Assembly (NCBI GenBank): GCA_021234155.1
Contig: JAJEKV010000093.1
Coordinates: forward strand, 3,098,398 to 3,162,397
Origin: Isoetes taiwanensis
Lineage: Eukaryota; Streptophyta; Lycopodiopsida; Isoetales; Isoetaceae
Length of the DNA stretch: 64,000 nt
Reading direction: 5' to 3'
The notes under the pieces are model-generated. The model was not told where the DNA came from. It ran no database searches and saw only the letters and a program-made list of their open reading frames with translations. Below, in pieces: positions 38,230 through 50,002 of the stretch. A program made the position numbers and the translations under genes. Numbering within the stretch: position 1 is the stretch's first letter; each line of letters opens with the position of its first letter.

Positions 38230-40080
38230 GCCTCACATGTAACGCCTCCTACCCCCAATGTGAACGCCTCCCAAGAAGAATTTGGGGCGCTCACATGCCG
38301 GACATCACCATGGTCAATTTAACTTCAAGATCACCGGCTTTTGCTACTCCATCATCGCTTTTGTGCCACCAACTTCAAGATCGCTTCAAGATTTTACCTA
38401 TTGCCGCAGTGAAGACCAAAATGACCGAAACGGAGGTCAAGACGCCCAAACGCCGGGCCGGTTTGGCCAGAACCGGCTGAGGCGCTTTGACGCCCAACGG
38501 CTTGGACGCTTGAGCCGCCCGAAGAAAAAACATGAACATGTGAATACTTTTCAAGACATATATAACTATACATCAACGTGATATAGGAACACGTGTCTGA
38601 TCCAGCAACGCCGTAACGCTTGGTTTCCGGCTTCGTGAATGGGTCGTGAGCGATAAAAAAAAGAAAGGGAAAAAAAAATGAATCAAGAGCAGATGCCTCG
38701 GTTCCGATTCTAAAATCTCTGGAAATTTGGCCCGACCCTCCTAATCCGCCCAATCCACTGTCGGATCCTTGGCCCAGAGCTTCGTATGGAGCTTGCTGGC
38801 CTATATACGATCCAAAACTGCTCCATTCATGGTCACGAGCTAGGATGAATTTCTTCTTCCTGGGTTTGGCTCCCTAAGCTCCCGGAGGTGAAGATTTGCG
38901 TGCCTTGTGGGCTTAAACTAAACGGGGTGGTGCGATTCCGTGCTCGGAGGGAGAAAAATAATCTAGAAATCTTTGCTTCTCTTGCCAGTCCCCGAGATTA
39001 GGATCGCCCAAATGCGGATTTAGCATAAGAAATCGATCGAATTGAAGGGGCTATAGTAGAGCCGCAAATTTATTTTGAACAAGAATTTATTTTCGAGAAG
39101 AAGAATTGAAGAGAAGGGCAGCGTCCTGGAATGGACGGAGAAAATGCTCTACTTAAGCATAAAATTTGGTAATGGCTAAGCTAAGTCAGAGCGTAGCTCT
39201 TGCAAAAGAAACTTGAGAAAATCAGGCATCGAATGGCCGGACCAAATTTTGCCTCCACCAACCTCAGGCAAGGATTATATGGCATCACCAACCTCCCAAG
39301 ATGGCCCCCCGCCATAGCTCAGACCTCCATCCAAAGTTTTTCTGCTCTAAAAGGCATGAACCCTTCCATTTTTGAGCCTTTAGATTGCCGGATCTTTCTA
39401 CCCGTTATGATTTTTTTTTTTCCATTCATCTCCCACTTGCTTTGCCTGGCTGTGTAGTTGCTGCTAGATTTCTGGATTGGACTTGGCCATATGAAGGATT
39501 TGGGCCGCATAGGTCTGTTTCGAGCTTGCTTGTGCCTCCTTAACTGTACTTAAGTTCTTTCCATTTTCGAATTGTTAAGGACCATTGTTTTCGGATCTTT
39601 CGTGACACAACCGACATTGGCATGACCGCCGCGACAAATTCTTGTACTCTTTAATGTTAATAGAAGAATGTGGTGCTTTGACTAGGAATTGACAGACATG
39701 AGGGTTGACCTGGTTTGAGGAATCTAATGGAATCTTAAGGGGACATTAGGAAATCTAGGGGCATCCAGGGTTCGAAATTAGAATTTGCCCTAACCATTAA
39801 AAAATGCCTCGCTACATTTAAGGTCATGAAATACATGAAATTATAGTGTACTTTCCCGTAAATCCTTAGAAATTTCTCCAAAATAGTCCTAAAAACGCTG
39901 AATATTTTTTTGGTTATCGGAAATTTTTTGGAATGGCCGGATTTTTAAGGGTCGAACCCCCCCAATTTTGAACCCTGGGGGCATCTTAAGTGAATGTAGT
40001 AAGTGAATGTAGGTAAATCTTCTACGTTGGGTACAGAAGCTAAAGGATATTTAAGGGGTTCTATACAGAATATTGAAGAA
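38230..40080. other. Spacer without a recognisable gene
   Basis: The first part (38,280-38,580) is relatively GC-rich and overlaps ORFs on both strands (119 codons on minus at 38,753-38,394; 99 on plus at 38,282-38,581), but neither shows a domain. From about 39,650 the sequence becomes a loose succession of short GGAATCTT-like words. I see no RNA gene. Confidence 0.35.
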
Positions 40081-40325
40081 TATTCACAGTATAATGGGGG
40101 ATCTAAATGGGACCTTAGTAAACATCAAGGAATCTTATAGAATCTTGCGAAAAGCTTCATAAAATATTGGGCAATCCAAGGGAATGTTTCTGGAATTGTA
40201 ATGAATCTTGACGAATCAATCAAAGGATCTTGGAAAATATAAAGGAATATTGATAGAGCCTCGTAGAATCTAATCGAATCTTTTCAGAGTCTTGGAGAAT
40301 CTTTATAGGATCTTCTTTGAATGGC
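40080..40325 (+). repeat. Degenerate array of GAATCTT-like words
   Basis: About a dozen variants of GGAATCTT, GGATCTT, GAATCTTG and similar occur at irregular 12-30 base spacing (for example near 40,129, 40,138, 40,203, 40,226, 40,266, 40,276, 40,299, 40,310). The spacing is too irregular for a simple satellite. It may be an old, decayed minisatellite. Confidence 0.5.
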
Positions 40326-40382
40326 TCTGCATTTGGCTTCGATTCGAATTTGTACACTTCACATTGTACATACATTCAATTT

Positions 40383-40594
40383 TATACTCCCCAACTGAAT
40401 TGTAGACTCTGAAAGGTAAACAAGAACCAATGAAATGATATATATTAAAGAATGACAAAAGCATTGAATAATGCTTTAGAGTAAATTGTAGACTTGCTTT
40501 GTGTAAATTGTAAACTCTCGAAGGTAAACAAGAACCAATAGAATGATATATATTAAAGAATGACAAAAGCATTGAATAATGCTTTAGAGTAAAT
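40383..40594 (+). repeat. 108-bp tandem duplication downstream of the alpha-galactosidase gene
   Basis: Two copies, about 40,383-40,486 and 40,491-40,594, share a perfect core running from ATGATATATATTAAAGAATG to GCTTTAGAGTAAAT. The repeated peptide in the 125-codon minus ORF across it (40,680-40,303) merely reflects the duplication; I do not treat it as a gene. It lies in or beyond the gene's 3' UTR. Confidence 0.8.
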
Positions 40595-40676
40595 GCAAAA
40601 TCTGCCTCAATAAATTTCAGATTGACCATGACGACCAGAAAATAGAGGTCACTTGGTTTATCACTTAGCCAAGTGG

Positions 40677-43249
40677 TCATAGAGGTTTGATTATCAGCAT
40701 CCTACAAGCATGGGCATTCAAGAGAGCTCCATAGCCATGGATAAAGCTGCCGCACTTTAAGGTGGTATGCCGCAAAAAGAAGCAAATTGGAAAAGTAATA
40801 TTGAGACTTAAAAGAAAAGGAAAGGCACCCACCAACCAAAGGTCACTTAATAATAACAGGAGTTCCTTGCTTGAGACCGATATCATGCTAGTGTACATTT
40901 ATCCATGAAGGTTTGTTGTTTCGCTCAACATCACTACAAAGAATCCTACCTCCGTGAGAGGGTCCAAAATTTCAAACCTTGCATTCGATTCAACAAACAG
41001 ATCATATTAAGATCGGTACCACACCGCAATTGCATGTAGAACATTCATCTAAAACCCCTACCTCCCCGACAGAGGCAATCACCTTGCTCGCTTTTTTCCC
41101 GCCTCGCACTCCCCAAAGCTATCCGTTGCATAATCAAGTCTCCGAAGTTAATTAGAATGCATAATTTCATTTGTTAAAAGAACCTTTGAATGCAAACACC
41201 TTGATTCACGCCTATCACTTCTTTGTTTGCAAGTATGTCATAATAATCCTTCGTTAGATTTCTCAAATCACATCCCATGATAAGGGGCGCCGTGATTGTC
41301 CTAAGACTGTTAGATACATAGTGATATTACCCTATTGCAAGCAATAAAGAAACAACAAACTAAGCAACCTTAATGAGGGCCCATAGACTGAAGTGCGACT
41401 TGTACTCTTCGATTGTCATATTGCCATTTCCAACCTCAAGCATGTCCGGATCTATTGATTAATGTAGTAATGAGTAAGAAGTTAGTGATCACAGAATTCC
41501 ATCTAACTACATATATTTCAGGTCAATATGGTTTCAAAAAAGTAGCTTGAAATTATGTATTTATGTACCGTTCCACCCGCCTGGCCTTGCATACGATGCC
41601 CATCTGTTATTCTGATCGGCATTGGTCAGCATGCTGCAAAGCCAACTAGGATGTTAATACATCAGTTTTCCTAACCCTTAAGCAGCAGTATATAGATTGG
41701 ACCTTTCCCAGCTATCACGAATGTCACTTGTTGTACGCCAACTATTTCCAATTTTGTCAGCCCATATAGCAGGATGATCATCACCCCTAGTTGTAACGCA
41801 GACAGAAATTTCAAGATACCTTGTAAACTTTGTCACAGCAAAAAATGCACTCACCATTCACAGAGTGAAAAGAATATCGGTCTGCCCATAGACATCAAAG
41901 CATCATGCATAACTTGGTATCTGCAACCATTCAGACAATCATTTTAAATTGACTATGTATTGTCAAGGCGTAAATAAGGCCAAACATCAGTTGAGGAAAT
42001 ACAAGTACTAACCTAGCTTCAGGTTCACTGTTATCATTAAAGCAGTTGTCATATTTCAGATAATCTATTTCCTGCAGACGTGAAAAAACCTCAACGTTTA
42101 GGATTCTATAGATCGTTTATAATATCTCTAAAATCTGAAGAGATCAAGAATGCAATACCCATGAAGCAAAAGTCCTGGCATCTTGGAGTTCATGTAAGAG
42201 ATCCCGGTTGTTTTGAGCATGTTAACCACACGATGCAAGACAAAGATTAAGATTTCATTAAGTTTTGGTTTGGAAATAAATTAAATAAGAATGTAAATAT
42301 GTACCTCATCACCAGAAATTCCAAGCTTTAGACCTTTGGAATGAACATAATCTGCAAGAGCTTCGAATCCCCTCAAGGGAATGTTAACTTTCTTGGTATC
42401 GATTACCCCCGCAAAACAATGATTTAGTATTGTTAATCAAGTTATGTTTGTTTTGTTAAGTTGATTGCTAACCGCTTGGTCGCTACTGGTTCGCCCAACA
42501 ATCATCCGCATTTTAACAAATGAGTTGATAGGATGTAGATTGATAAGAGGATGTGATAAGGTTTTCAGATTTACCTATATTGATATATTTGTAGCCAAGA
42601 GCAGCAAGTCCAGTGTACACCATCAGCTGCCAATCTATATGCATCAGTAGAGTTCTTCCAAACAAACGCATCTTAAATTTGAATCTAAGCCTGTTTCTCG
42701 AATGATTTGCTCGTTGATGTTCCCGGCAAAATGGTTCCTAGCTATTCCATCTGATAAAAATATACTTCAAAATTTTACCCAACAGAACTAAATCCGTAGA
42801 TAACATTTTCTTTTCTATTCAGACTTGTGGACACAGAAAGGAAGATCTAAAAACAGACAGATTCTCAAGTGAACAACACACATAAGTAGTTCTCTGCAAA
42901 TCGAAAATGCATCCTGGATGGTAAAACCCAAATGAGAAATATGGCTTAAGACCAAATAAAGAATTTAACGTTTGATATTGATAGCCAATAATTTTCATCA
43001 CCAATCACAAACTTCAGTTCTAAAGTACAATACAGTACAGTTTTCGATGATCCCTACAGTTCTTATGTAAAGGAATTGGCCTAGAATCTACCCCATTTGC
43101 GGTGTTCTTCCCAATCCATTGCCCAATAAAGATGCAGAAAAGTTTCCAATCCGATGAGTTACATTTGAAAACCGACCTTGGACATTGTCGAATCGAACAA
43201 AGACTCCAATTATGAAAAAAAGGAATGATAACTGAAATGGGTGATCCAT
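40677..43249 (-). CDS. Alpha-galactosidase, glycoside hydrolase family 27
   Basis: The enzyme hydrolyses terminal alpha-1,6-galactosyl residues of raffinose sugars and galactomannans, usually in vacuole or cell wall. Exons (descending, ends approximate): 43,249-43,092; 42,751-42,693; 42,626-42,575; 42,422-42,305; about 42,217-42,159; 42,071-42,013; 41,920-41,855; 41,786-41,703; 41,634-41,569; 41,451-41,369; 41,300-41,200; then C-terminal exons to the stop at 40,677. The start codon gives a hydrophobic signal peptide, then [11 protein letters not shown]. Family landmarks in order: [50 protein letters not shown] (nucleophile Asp), [50 protein letters not shown] (acid/base Asp), [10 protein letters not shown], and a C-terminal NAHACRMLI. 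Frames break in several exons, for example WNSW by one extra base near 42,741, and some splice sites are poor. It is either active with consensus errors or a recent pseudogene. The Gly to Glu change before IDYLKYDNC is notable. Confidence 0.85.
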
Positions 43250-44090
43250 TCTCGATGAGAAAAAAAAAAAAAACAAACAGGGAAATCTAAGAAGGCACAA
43301 CTCCACACTGAAAGGACGATTTGGCCTTTTTAATTATTTAACAAGCTTTTCGTGGTGGATTCGACTTTTCCACTTTTGTTTCAGAACTCTAGATTTTTTT
43401 TTATTTTTAGATGGATTAAAATCTCAATTACTATATATCTTCCTATATATAAGATTACTAGCTACCTAATAGTGCAACTTTTACAAAGATGGGCAATCAA
43501 TTTTATTATGAATGGAATCTATTTGGCTTTGTTCAGTTTTGAACAAAGCAAGTTCTTCCTGATTTGTTATTGGGTTCTTAATTAGTGTTTCTAGAGGTTA
43601 AGTAGATCAAGATTTCTCGATCGATTTCTAGCTTCTAAGGGCAAATTGTTGCCGATTTCTTGTTGGGTCCTTGAGTTTTGATTGGAAATAGAATTAGATT
43701 GAGAGATTTGATCAGTTTTGAAGCTTCGAATAAAGAAACCGCGCCTCGGATGCATTATTACAAAGACTACTACATTATTATTGGGCTTAAACGAAATTTG
43801 ACAAATCGTCGATGGCTTCAAACCCGGATATGATCAATCCATTCCGCAGATGCATCCGTTCTTTGTAGATGTAATCCTCCGGCCCATCTCGAGAATATGT
43901 TTGAAGGAAAAATTTTGGCGGGCCTTATGTATCCAAGGAAATCTAAGAACGTGAAGCCGCTTACGCCAAGAAGGACTAAATTCTGACCGAATCGCGCTCA
44001 TTATCCTTTTAGAAAAAAAACCCTTTGCCTCTCATCCTCTTAGAAAAAACCTCTATTTCTCTCGCTTTGGTGGGGCGCGATCCATTCATC
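43250..44090. other. Upstream region of the alpha-galactosidase gene
   Basis: This should contain the 5' UTR and promoter of the gene on minus. An A13 run sits at 43,261-43,273. No clear TATA box could be chosen in this AT-rich stretch. A 50-base dispersed repeat lies at 43,389-43,437. Confidence 0.35.
43389..43437 (-). repeat. Short dispersed repeat (partner at 49,885-49,935)
   Basis: About 50 bases, TCTAGAT followed by a T-run and ATTTTTAGATGGATTAAAAT, occur at both places in the same orientation and nearly unchanged. Each is followed by a TATATA-rich stretch. The T-run makes a minus-strand retroposon 3' end plausible. Confidence 0.6.
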
Positions 44091-44429
44091 GAGGGAATTT
44101 ATTGCAACAAAAGGCGGTGGATCTGAGAAGAAGCGCAGAAGCGCAGGTCTTTGTGCCGATTTATTGCAGTTAATCGCCCACGTGTTTTGATTCTTTTTGC
44201 TGTGGCAATGACAAGTGCCAATGAAACCGCCTCCTTGAATCGATGTTGGTGAGCCACCCGCTTATCGGTGCTCACATCTTTACCGTATGTGATGTGGAAT
44301 GGGAAGGGAGGATTCCGTAGCAGGCGGTGCTGGCTTATGCCGCCAAAGAGCCCGCCGCTACACCGGATCCACGGAATCCCACCCATTCCACAACGCCAAG
44401 GTAAGAAAAAAATTTTGATTCTTCGCTTT

Positions 44430-44690
44430 GGCTATGGCGGTTTTAGGCTATGGCGAAGTTTATGGCTTGGAGTTTATGGCTTGGAGTTTATGGCGAAGTT
44501 TTTTGCTATGGCGAAGTTTATGGCTTGGAGTTCTCGCGGAGATCCGCTATATGGGTCGCACCGGCCGACATCCCGAGAGCTCTGCCGCTTTCACGCCAAG
44601 AAAAAGCAAAAGGTATGGCTTCAAAATCACCTCGAAGCTCGCTATGGCTATGGCTTGGAGTCTCGCTTGGCATTTCCTCGACCAGAGAGG
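44430..44690 (+). repeat. Minisatellite-like cluster of TATGGCTTGGAGTT / TATGGCGAAGTT units
   Basis: Between 44,430 and 44,535 the words CTATGGCGAAGT and TATGGCTTGGAGTT alternate about six times, and a CTATGGCTATGGCTTGGAG variant returns at 44,642-44,662. All three frames stay open, giving overlapping ORFs of 90-141 codons that are products of the repetition. No protein family is recognised. A related GCTATGGCTATGG run occurs at 59,696-59,722. Confidence 0.65.
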
Positions 44691-45050
44691 TAAAACAGAG
44701 GTCACCGGTTGTAACAGGTTAGCCAAGAATGCTACATCGATTTTCCATTCTTGATTAGAATGGTTGCAACGTGGCAAGATATCATTGGCCAAAAAACAAG
44801 AATCAACACCAACTTACCTTGACGTTATTTAAACCATTCAAAGCTAAATTAGTCTTTAAGGGAAGATGTGCCTATACATATCACCTCTTAACCATTAAAA
44901 CTTATTGTTTACGATATATTCACTCACATCAATGGCCTGTGAAATAATTTTCCATTTACTTTCCTTTGAGACACAACGTAATTCCACCTTTGCGCTTACA
45001 ATTAAACGTCTCTTAAGACTATTTTTTCCTTTTTTTTAGACACAATAAGA

Positions 45051-46092
45051 TCCCACCTTCCTCAGTACTGAACGTATGTGGAACTTTTATACGTTGTTAC
45101 ATAGCTCTCTAGCACAAACATCTGCCCATCCATTGGTGACCCATTTTCAACAACATATAGGTTTGGTGCCTTAGCTATGTTGTCATCACTGCTTCAAGAA
45201 TTTCATAAACTTAAGGAGTCTTCATGGGTAAGTGGATGAATTAATACGATATGATAAGAATTCGTTGACCGTATAACATTCACTTGCCAAATTCAAACAG
45301 GTTATAACTTTCAAGTCACATGTGTGGTTTGACTGCCCGCAAAAACACCATCTGAGTCAGACACATACCGAGAAAGCCATAACCGATAACGCTCATACTT
45401 GCAAAAAATGTTCATGTGGTTTGTTATTATTCGTAAGATTGTCCATATATGCAGAACCGAACAAAAGAATATGCCTTTAAAAACATAAGAATTCCCAAAC
45501 TTGCAATATTAACATCTCAAAGGAGATTTTTTCTAGGTTCATCTTCCGCAAGGTCGAGGACCAAATTGTAAGCCCCCTTTAAAATTTCTATTCAACATTG
45601 ATATGGCCCTTTATTCAAGTCACATTTGAGTTCGACTACCCGAGATTGTATGGGGCCCAGTTCACTTTGCCTTCACTTTTTACGATTGGGTTGCCGACCG
45701 GCTGTCCCCACTTGCCTATTCCATTGGTTCCAGATTCGATGGTGACACACCCGATTTACAGGTGGTCACCTTTTCTCAACGGTTTAAATAAGTTATTTTT
45801 TAAATGTCTCAACATATTTTTACACATGGTATAAAATATGTTCTTGCTTCTAATCCCTTAGACCTATTTATGAATGCCCTTACGCTTTCTCCCGCCTCTA
45901 GCACCTCCTAACCTAAGGAATCTCTCCATATACATGAGGGACATTGCAAATTGTTTTCTAGAGCTTAGATTTGTTCACATTCAAAAGTAAGTCGACACTA
46001 TATCTAATGCATATCTACTATGTCCTAGAGTTCATTTGGTCCGATAGAGAAAGCATCAGGGCATGAAAGAGGTGTTGTATATCTAAATAGTG
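45051..46092 (+). repeat. Segmental duplication, copy A (interrupted by a LINE; resumes at 48,265)
   Basis: From GATCCCACCTTCCTCAGTAC onward, about 1 kb is shared with 48,601-49,470 in the same orientation, roughly 85-90% identical with one extra block of about 200 bases in copy A (around 45,540-45,770). Copy A is cut at 46,092 by the minus-strand LINE and continues at 48,265 with TTGCATGGTGTATTTGTTAATC, which is the continuation seen in copy B at 49,440. It is non-coding. Confidence 0.85.
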
Positions 46093-48264
46093 TTTTTTTT
46101 TTTTTTGAAGGATCAGGTTAACTAATATTAATTCAGAGAAATACAAGAACGCGGTATTAGGGTACTCCTCACCCACACCGGGCAAGGACCCACCTAATAA
46201 GTGTACCTATCTACAACTCATGCCACAAATCTCCCCGTGAGTGTCTACAATGTGGAGGGTTCTTTCCCCGCATCACGCCTTTGACCTCGCTCTTTCCGAG
46301 GGGATAGATATAACTTGTACCTCACCGGGACCAAAGCCCGAGGTCGCATCTCGATTCCCCAACACCTTCATGCGTCGCCGCCGCTTCGGATGAGCCACAA
46401 CAACCGTGCTTTACACGATGAAAGGCCGGACTCAAGCCGGGACCACCTACTAGGGTACACACCCCAAAAGGACCTCTTGATCAAGGGAGTGAGGTATGAA
46501 AGAGGCGCCGAACCCACCGCCATGCCTTTGGATATCCGAAAGAGAAACATGCGGTGTTCCAAGGTCTCCACCACGCCCACCACACATGGGACATAAGTCG
46601 CCGATCCGAGGGTTGATCCTGTGAACCCATGTGTTCACCCTCGAGAAACGGTGCACAATGCCCACGGCAATACCGAATCTTGGGGCTCTAGATTGGGTTC
46701 CACACCCACCTCCGCACAACGCCCCACTCATCCCCTGCACACCAAGACTCCATCCATCCCAGGGAGGCAACTCATCTTGAACCGCCGTAAGCTCATAACA
46801 GGACCTCACAAACTTTGAGGGATCCGCTTTGGGTGGCACTTCCACACACGCCCCGATGCCCGTGGGGTGTAGTGGTAGAGCATTAGCCACCCGCGCCCGG
46901 ATAGTAACGATCCCGCCTCCTCGGCCGAAATCTATAACGAAACAATTGCCGGGTGCTAGCTGCCCATCCATATACCAATCCGCCACCGCCAAAAACCCCA
47001 CCCGCCCATATCCGCTACCGACTCGGGATCAACAGAGGCCGCCAACCACAGTGCGTGTGGTCCAAGGGGATCCACCACGGCCCGCTCCTCAACCGAAACG
47101 CAACTGATGGCATCAAGTGCAAACAATGGGCCGGACTGCCCGTGGCGCAGGAGCCCCTTCAAAAACGGGCGAGGCATGAGCATATGGCCCGATATCCACA
47201 AACAACGCTTCAAGGGAGCCGCTGGGCACGGGCTTGGAAAACTATGGAATGAGACAGCGGCCGACCGGTGAAGCAAGACCATGCCCGAGTCGAAGGCGTT
47301 CTCAAGAATAGCAAAAACAAACTTAGACGGAGGACCTTTGCCATGCAAAACCAGATCAAAAAAGCCGAGTCCACCAAGCAATACTTTAGGGACGGACGCG
47401 ACTTCCACCAAAGCCACTTTCACTACCGCCCCCTCCTCATTGCCTCCCCACACAAAGTTACGAACCATAGCGAGAGATTTCCTGCACCTTACTTTCAAAG
47501 TGCGGGGATGATAGAGGCCATATAAATATGAGTCGAGCAAAGGACGGATTTCACCGTGACCTGCCGGGCAAACATGGACGGCTTCCCCCTTTCCACCAAT
47601 TGAGATGCCGACGCAGCCCAACCGTAATGTCTTCCCACAATCCCGAGGTGAGATATCAATGCCAAACGGAATGCCCAAAGCCTAGAGCATGTGCCCTCAA
47701 GCGCGCTGCGTTAAGCCATGGAATTGGGACACCACCACGCAGGCATGGGCTCACCGCCGACCACGATCTTGAAGCACTTCGACCAATTCATAAGGCAGCC
47801 CGTAAGCAAGGGAAAATGTGTCCAAAGCAGCTCCTTTCAGATTCAACAGATTCGCCTCATCCGCTGCCGAGAAAGAGGAATGAATCGTCAAGATAATCGG
47901 GACTCCCAATCTGGCTGCGATCCATCCGCCATCCTCGGTCCCTCCACCACACCATCCTCCACCCAAAGTCAACAATCTGGCGGAGGGCCTCCGCTACAAT
48001 GGTGAAGAGGAAGGGCGCCAGAGGGCATCCCTGACGAACTCCACGCCCCACCCCAAAGATCGGAGAGGACTCACCGTGACACAGGAGGGTCGCTCTGGCG
48101 GACACTAGAAGCTTCATAACCACTGCCGTAAAGGCCTCCCCACATCCAAAAGCCAACATCATCTTTTTCAAGAACGTCCACCGCACACTATCATAGGCCT
48201 TTGCGAAATCCAGCTTCAAATACACAATCTGCTGACCAGTTTTACGTGCCCAGTGAATGCCCTC
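46093..48264 (-). mobile_element. 5'-truncated L1-type LINE with 8-bp target-site duplication
   Basis: The insertion is bounded by AAATAGTG at 46,085-46,092 and again at 48,265-48,272, and begins with a 14-base T run (46,093-46,106), the poly(A) tail of a minus-strand element. Copy B of the surrounding duplication (49,430-49,450) shows the empty site. At 2.17 kb only the reverse transcriptase onward remains, as expected for incomplete target-primed reverse transcription. It is GC-rich compared with its surroundings. Confidence 0.92.
46450..48225 (-). pseudogene. LINE ORF2 remnant: reverse transcriptase and C-terminal zinc-finger region
   Basis: The reading passes through three frames. Frame 1 (48,225-47,857) holds LKLDFAKAYDSVRW, GVRQGCPLAPFLF and the catalytic box as YLDD (about 47,884-47,895) instead of the usual YADD. 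Frame 2 (47,678-46,956) holds the post-RT region with NFVWGG and a GGLG segment. Frame 3 (47,001-46,450) carries a zf-RVT-like region with CPMCGG and a later His. The order is that of plant L1-clade ORF2, lacking the endonuclease. The frame changes make it non-functional as written. It differs in sequence and base composition from the LINE at 50,990-57,104, so it belongs to another subfamily. Confidence 0.88.
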
Positions 48265-48600
48265 AAATAGTGTTGCATGGTGTATTTGTTAATCTTTCAT
48301 TTCCTACTTTTACATAACAATAGAAATAATTTAATTCCATATTTGCCATGGAAGATCCTCCTAAATGGAGAAAAAGGGCTTGGGCTATAAGGGTCTTTCA
48401 GCTTCACCTCCTAGAAGTTTCAATTGTACTAAAGGCAATTTATGCAATGCAAGTTGACCCATACAAATTCCTCTCCACTCCATGCAAGATATTTAAGTAG
48501 TGTTACATGACACGATTATCACACTCTCAATTCCAAACAAAAAATTTGTAAATCATGTCATTATATACTTATCAAACTTCCAGTTTTTCTCAAATATTGA

Positions 48601-49470
48601 TGATCCCACCTTCCTCAGTACTCAACGCATGTGGAATTTTTTTTCGTTGTTATATACCTCTCGAGCACAAACATCTGCCCATCCATCAGTGATCTGTTTT
48701 CGAATATGTATAGATTTGGTGCCCTGGCTATGCTGTTATCACTGCTTCAAGAATTTCATAAACTTAAGGAGTCTTCATGGGTAAGTGGATGAATGAATAC
48801 GATATGATAAGAATTTGTTGACCGTGTAACATTCACTTGCCAGATTCAAACTGGTTATAACTTTCAAGTCACATGTGTGATCCGCAAAACCACCACCTTA
48901 GCCAAACACAATATCGAGTGCAGAAAATGTGCATGTGCTTTGTATAGACAAACACTATGCAAATTTAGGAACATTCAAAAGAGTGAGTTATGAGCATCTC
49001 AACCTTCCATTTGCATACAAAATTGTGACACACATTATGGACGTCTTATTTCATTATGCACAAACATGCATATTATTCGTAAGATTGTTCCATGTCTATA
49101 GAACTCTACAAAAGAATATGCCTTTAAAAACATAAAAATTACCAAATTGCAACATTAACATCTCAAAGCAGATATTTTCTCAATTCATCTCTTGATGGTG
49201 AGGCACTTGATATACGAGTGGTCTCCTTTCCTCAATGGTTTAAATAAATTATTTTTTTATTGTCTCAACATATTTTTACCCATGGTATAAAATATGTTAT
49301 TGCTTTCAATGCCTTAAACCTATTTATTAAATATACCATCCTGCACTAGCACCCCCTAGCCTAAGGAATCTGTTCATATACATTAGAAGCATTGCAAATT
49401 GTTTTCTAGGCCTTGGAGGTGTTGCATATCTAAATAATGTTGCATGATGTGTTTGTTAATCTTCCATTGG
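48601..49470 (+). repeat. Segmental duplication, copy B (LINE-free)
   Basis: Partner of 45,051-46,092 plus 48,265-48,310. It carries the same long exact runs (for example ATTTCATAAACTTAAGGAGT and the following TCTTCATGGGTAAGTGGATG) and the uninterrupted site where the LINE entered copy A. It is about 3.55 kb downstream of copy A; without the LINE the spacing would be about 1.4 kb, so the two began as a near-tandem duplication. Confidence 0.85.
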
Positions 49471-49884
49471 TCACTCTTACATAAAATTCTGACAATTTTC
49501 TCAGCTAAACTTGGTATCAATTTTGAATTCTAGGGAAGAGCCCACAATAAGAAATCACATAATTCTAATTCTACAGGACCCAGATCAAGAAACGACCGAA
49601 CAAATCCCCTGCATTTTGTGGCAGAACTTTTGCAAAAATTATACATAGATTGACACGCAAAAAATGACATCTCTAATCCACCGCTATCATCAATAATCAG
49701 TAACTTCCAAAATAATAATGGACTATTTAGAATTAAAGGCATGTACGCACAATCATAGGTTGATACGTACACTTTTACAAATGCCCAGCATCAAATCTTT
49801 ATTTGAGCCTTGAGCACTTGCAAAGTACAATTTCTGAAACTTACAAGGGTTGCCGGCGCCAAATTCTTGTATATAATAACATTT

Positions 49885-50002
49885 CTAGATTTTTTTTTAT
49901 TTTTAGATGGATTAAAATCTCAATTATTACTATATATAATAACATTTGGATAAGGGTCAAGATAATTATAATAACATTTGGATAAGGGTCAAGATAATTA
50001 TA
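49885..50002. repeat. Short dispersed repeat followed by a 32-bp tandem duplication
   Basis: Bases 49,885-49,935 match 43,389-43,437. Immediately after, TAATAACATTTGGATAAGGG with TCAAGATAATTA occurs twice in tandem (about 49,937-49,968 and 49,969-50,000). Confidence 0.7.

Noticed and set aside
40080-40600. CRISPR-like or satellite array
   Set aside because: Word spacing is irregular, there are no constant spacers, and the host is a plant; at most a decayed minisatellite.
40303-40680. 125-codon minus-strand ORF with an internally repeated peptide
   Set aside because: The peptide repeat is the translation of a 108-bp tandem duplication in non-coding AT-rich DNA directly downstream of the alpha-galactosidase stop.
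44268-44754. Three overlapping plus-strand ORFs of 90-141 codons
   Set aside because: All three frames are open because of the TATGGC-type repeat; no family motif and no splice structure.
1-47250. A true evolutionary palindrome (for example an amplified inverted repeat)
   Set aside because: Real palindromes diverge by large blocks and retain conserved exons better. Here loss is fine-grained and uniform, and the young LINE insertions are shared. Kept only as a formal alternative.
46315-47896. Plus-strand ORFs of 76-122 codons across this stretch
   Set aside because: They are antisense shadows of the GC-rich minus-strand LINE ORF2.
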